This document shows, piece by piece, positions 1 to 7,309 of a stretch of 36,463 nt of DNA. The notes beneath the pieces were generated by a model, which worked only from the letters and a program-made list of their open reading frames with translations, was not told the origin of the DNA and made no database searches. Made by a program: the position numbers and the translations under genes. The DNA comes from a virus: IMG/VR virus record IMGVR_UViG_3300048091_000082, positions 1 to 36,463 of that record; one strand, given 5' to 3'. Positions within the stretch are counted from its first letter, which is position 1; the number at the start of each line of letters is the position of its first letter.

Positions 1-17
1 TATTCTTCTGCCTCTGG

Positions 18-23
18 TATAAT
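18..23 (+). promoter_or_regulatory. -10 box of the tRNA-Pro promoter
   Basis: A perfect TATAAT lies 11 bp before the first base of the tRNA, which puts the transcript start around position 30 and leaves a leader of about five bases. The -35 box would fall left of the window edge and cannot be judged. Confidence 0.7.
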
Positions 24-34
24 CCCTGCCCAGT

Positions 35-111
<77 letters not shown>

Positions 112-126
112 ATAGAATCAATGACT

Positions 127-181
127 TACAGTGCTATCTGTATATATCCACAGCACTGTATATTAGATGATCATCTAATAT
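127..181. promoter_or_regulatory. AT-rich dyad cluster with a LexA-type box beside the tRNA
   Basis: Three symmetric elements lie end to end. A 9-bp perfect inverted repeat, TACAGTGCT (127-135) and AGCACTGTA (152-160), encloses CTGT-N8-ACAG (138-153), which matches the gamma/betaproteobacterial SOS box including an ATATAT core. A second box start, CTGTATAT (156-163), follows but lacks its right half. A perfect 22-bp palindrome then occupies 160-181. The cluster could be the operator of a displaced host SOS gene, a prophage attachment or accessory-protein region, or both. No coding sequence is seen here. Confidence 0.5.
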
Positions 182-192
182 CGGATGCTCCG

Positions 193-218
193 AAAGCCGC
201 CTGTTGGGCGGCTTTTTT
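193..218. terminator. Intrinsic terminator, possibly bidirectional
   Basis: A 9-bp perfect stem, AAAGCCGCC (193-201) with GGCGGCTTT (207-215), has a 5-base loop and runs into six T on the plus strand. On the minus strand only three T follow the stem. It can end the tRNA-side transcript and sits four bases after the stop of the last late gene (Rz), so it probably also ends the late operon. Confidence 0.75.
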
Positions 219-221
219 GCG

Positions 222-815
222 TCAGTCGAGCTCGATCCGCGCAGCCCACTCCCCCGCCTTGCCGTTGATCGCTACTTGCTGCCCGGCGTAAAACTTGCGC
301 CAGGCGAAGACTCTTTCGCGCCAGACGAGGCAGCTGGTGGCGTTGTCGGTTTCGTTCGCGGCGACGACGCTGGGCGGAACGCTGGCGGGTTCTCGGTCAG
401 AATCGGCGGAGGGTCCAACAGGGGCACCGGCCCAGGCAGCGTCGAGGATGCGCACGAAGCCAGCAGGCAGAGGCAGGCGGCGGTCGACATCAGGCGTAAT
501 GATTTCGGGGATGTGTTTTTCAATCTGTTCACCTTGGACGTAGATTTTCTGGATGCGGTCGCGGTACTGGGTTTCGACCTTAGTCACCACCTGCACCTGG
601 TGCTTGACGATGACGGCGGTCTGCGCGCCCTGCTTGCCGATGTACTCGGCCATCGCATCGGCGCCGTGGCGCGCTTCCTGCAGGCGGCCGAGGCCGTACA
701 CTGCGGCCAGCAGCGCGGCCAGCGCGGCCCACTTGAGCCACCAGGGCAGCAGGGCCGCACGCGCGCTGTTGAACAGCCGGCCCAGCAGCGATGCTCCCGA
801 TTCGAGCGCGCTCAT
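222..815 (-). CDS. Rz: Rz-like inner-membrane spanin subunit
   Basis: The protein of 197 residues should be the inner-membrane half of the spanin that joins inner and outer membrane at the last step of lysis. It has one N-terminal membrane segment (about residues 23-42, WWLKWAALAALLAAVYGLG) and then a periplasmic stretch with a helical, charged part (about 45-95). The start chosen is the ATG at 815, whose first bases overlap the TGA of the upstream membrane gene (ATGA), which suggests coupled translation. A longer open frame to 1031 is only the shadow of that upstream gene. It contains the Rz1 frame inside it. The assignment rests on position, topology and the nested lipoprotein rather than on a strong motif. 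Confidence 0.8.
   Translation of the reverse strand: MSALESGASLLGRLFNSARAALLPWWLKWAALAALLAAVYGLGRLQEARHGADAMAEYIGKQGAQTAVIVKHQVQVVTKVETQYRDRIQKIYVQGEQIEKHIPEIITPDVDRRLPLPAGFVRILDAAWAGAPVGPSADSDREPASVPPSVVAANETDNATSCLVWRERVFAWRKFYAGQQVAINGKAGEWAARIELD
272..532 (-). CDS. Rz1: Rz1-like outer-membrane spanin lipoprotein, nested in Rz
   Basis: The 86-residue frame lies wholly inside Rz in another frame. It carries a basic n-region (R3, K5, K10, R13), a short hydrophobic core and a lipobox LLAS-C, so the mature protein would begin at Cys27. The rest is rich in proline (PGPVPLLDPPP and further on), typical of Rz1. The start is uncertain: GTG at 532 gives a proper basic n-region, while ATG at 490 would leave a signal peptide without positive charge. 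Neither has a strong ribosome site, as is common for Rz1. It would pair with Rz across the periplasm to fuse the membranes. Confidence 0.75.
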   Translation of the reverse strand: MNRLKNTSPKSLRLMSTAACLCLLASCASSTLPGPVPLLDPPPILTENPPAFRPASSPRTKPTTPPAASSGAKESSPGASFTPGSK

Positions 816-1024
816 CCGATTACTATCTGGACGCCGAGCAGCCACAGGCCGACCAGGCTCAGCATCCCGAAGCCCTCCCACAGGTGGCCCAGCAGCCAGC
901 CGACGAAGAGCAGCAGCACAGCAAGCGGCGCGAGGATCACGCGCAGAAGCAGGAGCAGGATCTTGTGCGGATGCGCGCGCAGGTCGGCGAAGTAGTCCCG
1001 TACAGCCAAAAGTGCATTTCTCAT
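812..1024 (-). CDS. Small two-segment membrane protein of the lysis cassette
   Basis: The 70-residue protein has two strongly hydrophobic segments (about residues 22-45 and 52-70) after a short basic, cytoplasmic-looking head. A good ribosome site (AAGGGATG) precedes the ATG at 1024, and its stop overlaps the start of Rz (ATGA). It lies between endolysin and Rz, where a second holin, an antiholin or a pinholin could sit. The family is not recognised; holin-like function is inferred from size, topology and place only. The 56 bases between it and the endolysin hold a near-palindrome, GGCCAGCCGGTTGGCC, and nothing else of note. Confidence 0.65.
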   Translation of the reverse strand: MRNALLAVRDYFADLRAHPHKILLLLLRVILAPLAVLLLFVGWLLGHLWEGFGMLSLVGLWLLGVQIVIG

Positions 1025-1080
1025 AGATCATCCCTTTCAGTGTTTTGATGAGGGCCAGCCGGTTGGCCAGCCCTGGTTGC

Positions 1081-1731
1081 TTATGCGAGCACCTGCAGGG
1101 CGCGTTCGGTGAGCGCCAGGCGCTCGCTCAGCCCCAGCGCGCCGCCGTTGACTGCCCGGCTTACGCTCTCGATCTTGCCGGCATCGGCCAGCAGGCTCAG
1201 GTCGTGCCCGGTCGGGTTGCCCTTCGTCCAGAACCAGGCGAATGCCAGGCATCCCACTTCCGGCAGTGAGACCTGATCCGGGAAGCGCACCAGGTCAACG
1301 CCGAGCGCGGCGCCGCACCGTGCGTAGTTGTCCTTGCCGGTCAACTGGCCCGGGCCACGGCCGCGATAGCGCCACCCGTCGCCCGACTCGACCGAGCCGT
1401 TGCCCATGCGTTTGGCGTACGCGACGTTCGCGATCATCGGTTGGTTCGCCGGGTGCGCAGCCGTGCGGCCGTAGAGCGCCGCCGTCTCTTGCGTGAAGCG
1501 CTCGACCTTCGGCGTGTTGAACGTCGCGATCAGGCTCGCCGGGCTGTAGTTGAGGTTCTCCGTCATCACAGCCAGGTTGCTCGACTCGTGCAGGATCTGC
1601 GCAATGAACGCTGACTGGCGGGCCGGGCCGGCAATGCCGAAGCGCGCCATCGCGGCGTTGAGCGGCTCGAGGAACGCGTCGACCTGCCGGCCAGCGGCCG
1701 GCGCGATCGCGAGCAGCTGGTCGCGGTTCAC
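1081..1731 (-). CDS. GH19-family endolysin
   Basis: The 216-residue enzyme has the chitinase/lysozyme GH19 fold used by phages to cut the glycan strands of peptidoglycan. Visible marks are QILHESSNL with the presumed catalytic acid Glu49, TENLNYS with the second acid Glu58, and the substrate-cleft motif RGRGPGQLTGKDNY (about 123-136). It has no signal peptide or membrane anchor, so it should need the holin to reach the wall. The start is GTG at 1731, overlapping the holin stop (GTGA) with GGGAGG about 8 bases upstream. The length is normal for single-domain phage GH19 lysins. Confidence 0.92.
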   Translation of the reverse strand: MNRDQLLAIAPAAGRQVDAFLEPLNAAMARFGIAGPARQSAFIAQILHESSNLAVMTENLNYSPASLIATFNTPKVERFTQETAALYGRTAAHPANQPMIANVAYAKRMGNGSVESGDGWRYRGRGPGQLTGKDNYARCGAALGVDLVRFPDQVSLPEVGCLAFAWFWTKGNPTGHDLSLLADAGKIESVSRAVNGGALGLSERLALTERALQVLA

Positions 1732-2168
1732 ATGGCCTCCCGCACGTCGCGCACCACCGCGGCCGCATCATGTGCGATCTCTGCGATGTCCTTGCCGCGC
1801 CGCTTGTCCAGCCACAGCACCACGCCTCCGAGGATCCACCAGGCCGGCAGTGCCGCTGCCAGGTAGAACGGCGCAGCCACGTACAACAAGCCAATCTGTG
1901 GATCGCCGGCGTATTGCTGGCCGGCCTGCTTGGCCGCCTCGAACAAGCCTGGCCACCACGCATGCGCGACGATCCCAAGCAGCGGCCCGATCATCAGCGA
2001 GGACAAGATCGAGCAGGCAAAGCGCACGAAGGCTTCCTTCATGGTTTTCGGCCAGAGGAACATGAAGCCGAGGGCGGTGCCCGCCGCACCGACCAGGACT
2101 GGGACACCGAAGACTTTGATCAGGGCACTGCCAGCTGCTGTAGTTTCAATGGACATGGTTTCTTTCAT
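1728..2168 (-). CDS. Holin-like membrane protein
   Basis: The 146-residue protein has three hydrophobic segments (about residues 13-39, 47-72 and 93-120) and ends in a charged tail with DKRRGKD. It directly precedes the endolysin, with a GTGA overlap of the two genes. This is the layout of a class I-like holin that opens the inner membrane for the endolysin. The start may be ATG at 2168 or the ATG at 2156 (MSIETT), the latter preceded by AAAGAA; dual starts are common in holins. It is longer than the classic 100-residue holins, so the exact family is not certain. Confidence 0.7.
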   Translation of the reverse strand: MKETMSIETTAAGSALIKVFGVPVLVGAAGTALGFMFLWPKTMKEAFVRFACSILSSLMIGPLLGIVAHAWWPGLFEAAKQAGQQYAGDPQIGLLYVAAPFYLAAALPAWWILGGVVLWLDKRRGKDIAEIAHDAAAVVRDVREAM

Positions 2169-2235
2169 ATTTGATTGCGGAAGCGGTGGTTGGGAAATCT
2201 ACTGCTGGTACTGCACTTGACCTTGCGGCCGCTCT

Positions 2236-3525
2236 TTACACGACCTTCACTCGCACGTTCGCACGGCCGTCAGGCAGAACGTTCTGCACGATGCCCACGG
2301 CTCGCCTGTACTGCGCGAACGTGATGGCGTCGTCGTCCACCAGCACGCTGCCGATGCCGTCGCCGTCCTGCACCGCGACCACGTACTGGCCCGGCGTCGC
2401 ACCGGTCACGTTCACCGGCACCTGGCCGCAGTAAGCGATGCGGTCGACCTGCTGGCGGGCCGCTTCGAGCACGGCATTGAAGGTGGCCAGGTTCTGCTGG
2501 TGGGCCAGCATCGCGGCGTCGAACTGTTCATGCGCTGCGGCCACCGCGTCGGTATAGGAGGACTGCTCCTGCTCATACACGGTGAGCGCAGCTTGGTAGG
2601 CCTCCAGCTCGCCCTGGTACAGCGCCAGCGCTGCGTCGTATTCAGCCTCCACCTGCTCGAAGGCCAGCTGCTGTTCGATATCGGCGTCTTCCGGCAGCGC
2701 CAGAGGCGCGTCCGGCGCGATCGGTGCCGGCCCAGGATCTACGCTGCCGGCGTATTCCGGGAGCACCAGCGTCGGCTCCGCCGGGCGCGTCATGTCCAGC
2801 GCCGCCTCGGTGCCCCACACGTCGCCGCCGACATACGACGGGTTGGTGGACTTGATGAGGAACGACACCGACCCGGCCCACAGGTCGGTCAGCTGGCCGT
2901 TGGCATCCACGCCCACGATCTGGCCCTTGCCGATGGTGCCGCAGGTGTCGGCCTTGGTCATGTACTCGGCATAGTCGGCGCCGGAAGCGTTGACAGTGCC
3001 GGCCGCGTTCAGCGAGCGGTTGGTGGTCGCGTCCTTACGCAGATACATGCAGGCGTCGGCCGCGTTTTCGCCGACCGCCACTGCCTGGTTCCAGAAATAG
3101 GCGACGTTGGCCCCGGTGGCGTTGTTGATGCCCAGGATCCGCGCCGCCGAGACGGCGCCGGCACGCTGGATCGCATGGTTCGAGCCGCTGATTGCCCCCA
3201 CCAGCAGGTTGCCACTGGCGTCCAGCGTCATGGCTTGGGTCAGCGTCGCTGCCGTGCCCGCTGCAGCAGATGGCGCGATCTGCCACGTAAAGGCTCCCAG
3301 CTCAAGAGCGTAGCGAAGCACTGGATTCGTAGTTTGGCGGATCCAGTTACTCCCGTTCCAGTAGGCGTTGGCTGTCAGGTACAGATTGGCGTTGTCGGCC
3401 ATGATCCCGCCGCCGGCCATGATCTGAATGGCCTTGAACGAAGTTGACCATGCGCTCGGTGTTACGCCGACCCCGAGGGTGTTATTCAATGCCAGCGAAT
3501 TCGTATCCAGCTTAGTTTCAGCCAT
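2236..3525 (-). CDS. Tail fibre protein with Peptidase_G2-like C-terminal fold
   Basis: The 429-residue protein looks like a distal fibre. Residues 1-110 have a short-repeat fibre character (MTLDASGNLLVG). A motif GADYAEYM (182-189) and the segment up to about 240, together with the C-terminal part DRIAYCGQVPVNVTG (361-375) to the end, resemble the self-cleaving chaperone domain (Peptidase_G2) found at the ends of phage fibres. A proline-rich stretch (247-280) and a long charged helical segment (about 282-360, likely coiled coil) are inserted between the two halves. It starts 8 bases inside the end of the preceding fibre gene. The receptor is unknown. Confidence 0.7.
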   Translation of the reverse strand: MAETKLDTNSLALNNTLGVGVTPSAWSTSFKAIQIMAGGGIMADNANLYLTANAYWNGSNWIRQTTNPVLRYALELGAFTWQIAPSAAAGTAATLTQAMTLDASGNLLVGAISGSNHAIQRAGAVSAARILGINNATGANVAYFWNQAVAVGENAADACMYLRKDATTNRSLNAAGTVNASGADYAEYMTKADTCGTIGKGQIVGVDANGQLTDLWAGSVSFLIKSTNPSYVGGDVWGTEAALDMTRPAEPTLVLPEYAGSVDPGPAPIAPDAPLALPEDADIEQQLAFEQVEAEYDAALALYQGELEAYQAALTVYEQEQSSYTDAVAAAHEQFDAAMLAHQQNLATFNAVLEAARQQVDRIAYCGQVPVNVTGATPGQYVVAVQDGDGIGSVLVDDDAITFAQYRRAVGIVQNVLPDGRANVRVKVV

Positions 3526-6472
3526 TGCGCACCCCCTTGATGCAAATGTTGTAAGTGAGCTTCGGGACGGTGATGAACGTCACCGTCCAGCGGTAGCCGT
3601 CAAACGTGGTGGTGTAGTCGAAAGTGCCGCCCTCGCGCATGACCAGGCCTTGCACGGTCACGCCGCCGTCCACCGGCTGGTAGCCGTACGGCAGCACGAA
3701 TGCGGCAGTGGTGCCGTCGCCGGTGAACCAGAACGGCGTCGGGATCTGGCCAGTGGCGCGCGCTGCCTCGGCCTTGCGTTTCAGTTCGTCGCGCAGGGTC
3801 AGCGCCGGCTGTGCATAGCGCCCGGCCGATGCGCCGCCGCTGATGTGCGCACCGCTACCTGCCGCGATGCTGGTCAGTGCGCCGATGGTGGTGGCGCCGC
3901 TTTCGATGCGCACCAGTCCGTGCAGCGCGCTGCGCCCCCAGCTGGTGCCGGCATGCAGCAGTTCGGTGCTGTCGTCGTAGGCGAGCGCGGTGACGGCGCT
4001 GCTGGTGCCATCCAGCGTGCATTGCGCGCCGGGCTGGAACAGGGCCAGTTCGTCGCGGTAGATTTGAGCGATCTGGTCGGCACTGGGCGCGCTGGCCGAC
4101 GCGCGAACCAGCGTCACGCTGCCGCTGTCGAAGCCCCCGGTGTGGTATTGGCCAATGCGCGTTGTCGCGGTCGTGTTTGTGAGGTTGGTCGTGTCGCTGG
4201 CACGCGACGCTGCCAACACCCCGTTGACCCACAGTTCAACCGTGCCGGAGCGGCGCAGCAGCGTGATGTGGCTCCACGTATTAGGCGCGATGCCGCCCGC
4301 CGAGAGGGACGAGTTATAGCCGGTCGCCGACACGTAGGCGATCACGTTGCCGGACGATCCTCCTGCGGCCAGCGCAATCGTTGGCCCCAAGGTTGATGGC
4401 GTCGAGCGGCTGAAGATCGGCGCGCCATTGGACGCTGTGGATGGCGTGTAGGCCCACCCCATCACGCAGAAGTCGCCAGTACCAAAATCCAGATCGCTGT
4501 TGTACGGCTGCTCAAGGAAGTTGGTCGCGCTGAACCCGCTGTAGCCAACAAGCTGAGAGCCAGCAGCGACCGCAGCCTTGGTCAGACTGCCGTTGACGGT
4601 CAGCGGCTTCGCTTTGACGCTGCGATCATCAACAGCAAGCTGCACCTGAATGTTGTCTAGGTAGAGTGCCTCTCCAGAGCCGCCCAAAACAAAAGCCCCG
4701 AAATAGCAGGTCGTTGCGCTAGCAACAAAACTGATCGAACTTGTCGAGTGTGTAGTGGTGAACGTAATTGCTTTTGCCGAGAGGTTGGTGCCACCATTGT
4801 AGATGCCTGTCGAGACATGGAAATTCGACGATGCACTAGCACTGGAGGCATTCTTTCCCGAGAAAGTTATCGTATAAGAGCGGCCTACCGTTAGTCCAGA
4901 CAACGGAAGAGCTGAGTAAAAATTCGACCCCACAATGGAAGTCAGAGCAACGGCCCCCGTACCACCTACACCATTAGTTGCATCCCAAGTGCTTGTTGCA
5001 CTCGCTTGAGAAGTCCAACTTCCCTTAGTAGCAGAATAATTAGCATCATCCCCCGTTAGCAGGTTAGCCCCACTTACAGTCTCTACAACAGTGTCAGCTA
5101 GGTATGCCCCACGAATGTCGCCCACCATCCAGCCGGTGTTGTAGGCGTTGCTGATAAGCGCCTGCATCGACTTGGCATAACTGGCCGGATTCGGTTTGAA
5201 CAAAATCAGTGGGTTCACTCCACCATTGCTCTGGCCGAAAGCGTACTGGTTACGCAGCGCGACTTGATTGACCAGTACGCCTGTTGTCGCGTCTTCGCCA
5301 AGGCGAGCCGGAATGGTCCCTTTAGAATAAACAAAGTCGGAGGTGTTATCCGGAGAGGTTGTCGGCAGACTATTCTTGAACCACACCCTGCAGTTGACAG
5401 AGATACCGCCAACAGCGCACAAGCGCCCTTGGCTGTCGATACTTACTGAGTAAATGCCACCGACATTTGTGATCCAGTTGTACACCGTACCGTCACTCTT
5501 GATGACACTCACCCCGCCCGCTGTCGCCACCGCAATCGTCGGGACCGGCAGGCCCGTAGCGGGATCAGCCGGGGCGCCGGGCAGGACGGTGGCGGCAACA
5601 TCGTTGACGGAACTGGACACGATGGATGCGAGACTGCCGGTTACGACACCCGCAGCGGAATTTCGGAACGAGATTTGAGCAGGCGTCAGATACCCTGAAC
5701 CTGAAGCCCCGTTCGTCCGTTGCCAGGCCCGGTCTGCGGCAAAATCATACCCAAGCACTTCTCCAGTGGCCCCGGTATTACTTCCGACGATCACGGTTCC
5801 GTTAAGCGCGGCGACGGAGGTCGCCGAAGTCCAGCCGCGATTCGTCGCGCCGCGCACCAACACCATCCACATCGGTGCGCCAGGCTTGGTCAGGTCGTAG
5901 ATGATGACCCGGCCAGTCTCGGCAATGATGGCCGACAGTGCCGGGAACTCGCGGCTGCTGCCACGGAAGACTTCGGTAAAAGTACCAGCGCCTACTGTGC
6001 TGACAACCTTATAGAACTTGCCGTCCGATGTATATTGGAAGTAGTCGCCCGGCACCCCACCAGCAGCCGCAATCGCAGTTCCCGAACCCGTCGCCTGTTG
6101 CCCTAACCATTTGCCGGTCTGGATCGCTTCGGTGTACCAGCTGGTGTGCTGGCAGCGCTTGATCCACGCTCCGCCGTCGCTGTCTTTGGCGACGTCATAC
6201 AGGAGCGCCTTGACGATCGCGCCGGAATGGATGGACTGCGAGAATGCCGCCAGCTGCTCGGCCGGGGCGGTGCTGGCCTGCCAGGCTGCGATCGCTGCGT
6301 CACGCGAAGCACCGGCCGCGGTCGCGCTGCCAGCCGCCAGGGAAGCCGATGCGGCTGCGGCCACACCCGCGCCCAACGCGGTAGCGCTCGACTGCTGCAT
6401 GTCGTCGTCCAGCTGGTTCAATGCCTGCATCGCCACGACTGGCGGCATGTTGTAGTAAAACCGTTTGCCCAT
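3518..6472 (-). CDS. Large receptor-binding tail fibre or tailspike with LamG-like domain
   Basis: The protein has 984 residues. The N-terminal part (about 1-160) is alanine-rich and helical and probably attaches to the tail. A middle part (about 160-460) has short beta repeats. Residues about 465-612 resemble a carbohydrate-binding jelly-roll (LYLDNIQVQL at its end). Residues about 648-808 read as a LamG/concanavalin-like domain (GTGDFCVMGW, NTWSHITLL, VELWVNGVL). The C-terminal part ends in YNICIKGVRNG. DNA coding for the sugar-binding-like part (about 4640-5460) is visibly richer in A/T than the flanks, as expected of an exchanged host-range domain. The start ATG overlaps the previous stop by one base. 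Confidence 0.75.
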   Translation of the reverse strand: MGKRFYYNMPPVVAMQALNQLDDDMQQSSATALGAGVAAAASASLAAGSATAAGASRDAAIAAWQASTAPAEQLAAFSQSIHSGAIVKALLYDVAKDSDGGAWIKRCQHTSWYTEAIQTGKWLGQQATGSGTAIAAAGGVPGDYFQYTSDGKFYKVVSTVGAGTFTEVFRGSSREFPALSAIIAETGRVIIYDLTKPGAPMWMVLVRGATNRGWTSATSVAALNGTVIVGSNTGATGEVLGYDFAADRAWQRTNGASGSGYLTPAQISFRNSAAGVVTGSLASIVSSSVNDVAATVLPGAPADPATGLPVPTIAVATAGGVSVIKSDGTVYNWITNVGGIYSVSIDSQGRLCAVGGISVNCRVWFKNSLPTTSPDNTSDFVYSKGTIPARLGEDATTGVLVNQVALRNQYAFGQSNGGVNPLILFKPNPASYAKSMQALISNAYNTGWMVGDIRGAYLADTVVETVSGANLLTGDDANYSATKGSWTSQASATSTWDATNGVGGTGAVALTSIVGSNFYSALPLSGLTVGRSYTITFSGKNASSASASSNFHVSTGIYNGGTNLSAKAITFTTTHSTSSISFVASATTCYFGAFVLGGSGEALYLDNIQVQLAVDDRSVKAKPLTVNGSLTKAAVAAGSQLVGYSGFSATNFLEQPYNSDLDFGTGDFCVMGWAYTPSTASNGAPIFSRSTPSTLGPTIALAAGGSSGNVIAYVSATGYNSSLSAGGIAPNTWSHITLLRRSGTVELWVNGVLAASRASDTTNLTNTTATTRIGQYHTGGFDSGSVTLVRASASAPSADQIAQIYRDELALFQPGAQCTLDGTSSAVTALAYDDSTELLHAGTSWGRSALHGLVRIESGATTIGALTSIAAGSGAHISGGASAGRYAQPALTLRDELKRKAEAARATGQIPTPFWFTGDGTTAAFVLPYGYQPVDGGVTVQGLVMREGGTFDYTTTFDGYRWTVTFITVPKLTYNICIKGVRNG

Positions 6473-7305
6473 CAGATTTCCTCTAAATCAAGTGAACTTG
6501 CGTAGCGCTGGAAACTCGGCGTATTGAGGGCCGCCAGCGTCGAGAGCTTTCCGTAGATCTGGCGCTCCTGCTCGAGCTTCGCGTCCTCGTGGTTGGGGTA
6601 GAGGCTGAAGAAGACCGGGCGCGGCATGCCGTTGCCAAGGACGAAGCTCCAGAACGTCGCCCGGTCCGCCGGGCTCAGCCCGGACAGACTCACGCTCTGC
6701 TTGCGGTAGCGCGCTCCTATGTCGGTGCGCAGGTCGCCGGCGTCGTTTCGGTAATGCTTGCTCGTATCAACGGGCGTCGCCGGCGCGCCGTAGTCCGCGT
6801 TCTCAGCCGGTTCCCAATAGCCGCCGCACACCAAGCGCGCCGCCTCGATATAGCCAGCCGGGTTGGTGCTGTCGTCCACGTCCACCACCAGCTTCTTCAC
6901 TGCACCAGGTGTCGGGATCCAGACGCGGCCGTAGGTACCGCCGCCATAGGCGAAGGCGTTACTGCCCAGCGGCAGGCTTCCCCAGTTCCAGAGCCCAAAG
7001 ATCGGCGCGGGGCAGGCGAAGACCGCCCCGGTATCAAAGAGCGGCACCAGGTCAGCGAGCTCGGCGTAGCCGCGAACGCGCAGCGTGGCTAGCGAACTGA
7101 GGTTGCAGAACGGGAGCGCCACACCCCCGATCGTCTCGGCCGTTGGCCACGTCGCGGTGATCGTCGCGGTTGGGCCCGTGCTGCGCCACACATCGGCCTT
7201 GATCTCGGTGAGGAGGCGGTCAGCCGTCATGGCGCCGGCCGCACTGGAGGCGACCAGCGCGGCACGGTCGGCGGCGTTGTCGTAAATGATGCGGAGATTC
7301 GGCAA
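6472..7305 (-). CDS. Tail protein of unknown fold between hub and fibres
   Basis: The 277-residue protein is not recognised beyond being a structural tail component. It is rich in beta-type sequence and aromatic residues, with a glycine run AYGGGTYGRVW near the middle and a conserved-looking end (MPRPVFFSLYPNHED). I chose a TTG start at 7305 because GGGAGG lies 8 bases upstream and the preceding gene ends only five bases before; the open frame extends further back without any ATG-type start, overlapping that gene. Its place between the central fibre and the receptor-binding fibre suggests an adaptor or baseplate role. Confidence 0.65.
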   Translation of the reverse strand: MPNLRIIYDNAADRAALVASSAAGAMTADRLLTEIKADVWRSTGPTATITATWPTAETIGGVALPFCNLSSLATLRVRGYAELADLVPLFDTGAVFACPAPIFGLWNWGSLPLGSNAFAYGGGTYGRVWIPTPGAVKKLVVDVDDSTNPAGYIEAARLVCGGYWEPAENADYGAPATPVDTSKHYRNDAGDLRTDIGARYRKQSVSLSGLSPADRATFWSFVLGNGMPRPVFFSLYPNHEDAKLEQERQIYGKLSTLAALNTPSFQRYASSLDLEEI

Positions 7306-7309
7306 GGTG

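Noticed and set aside
160-181. dif-type XerC/XerD site
   Set aside because: The sequence is a perfect palindrome and lacks the two different 11-bp arms and 6-bp centre of dif.
816-1031. N-terminal extension of Rz
   Set aside because: It is the shadow of the small membrane gene; the ATGA overlap at 812-815 and the membrane segment just after it support the shorter form.
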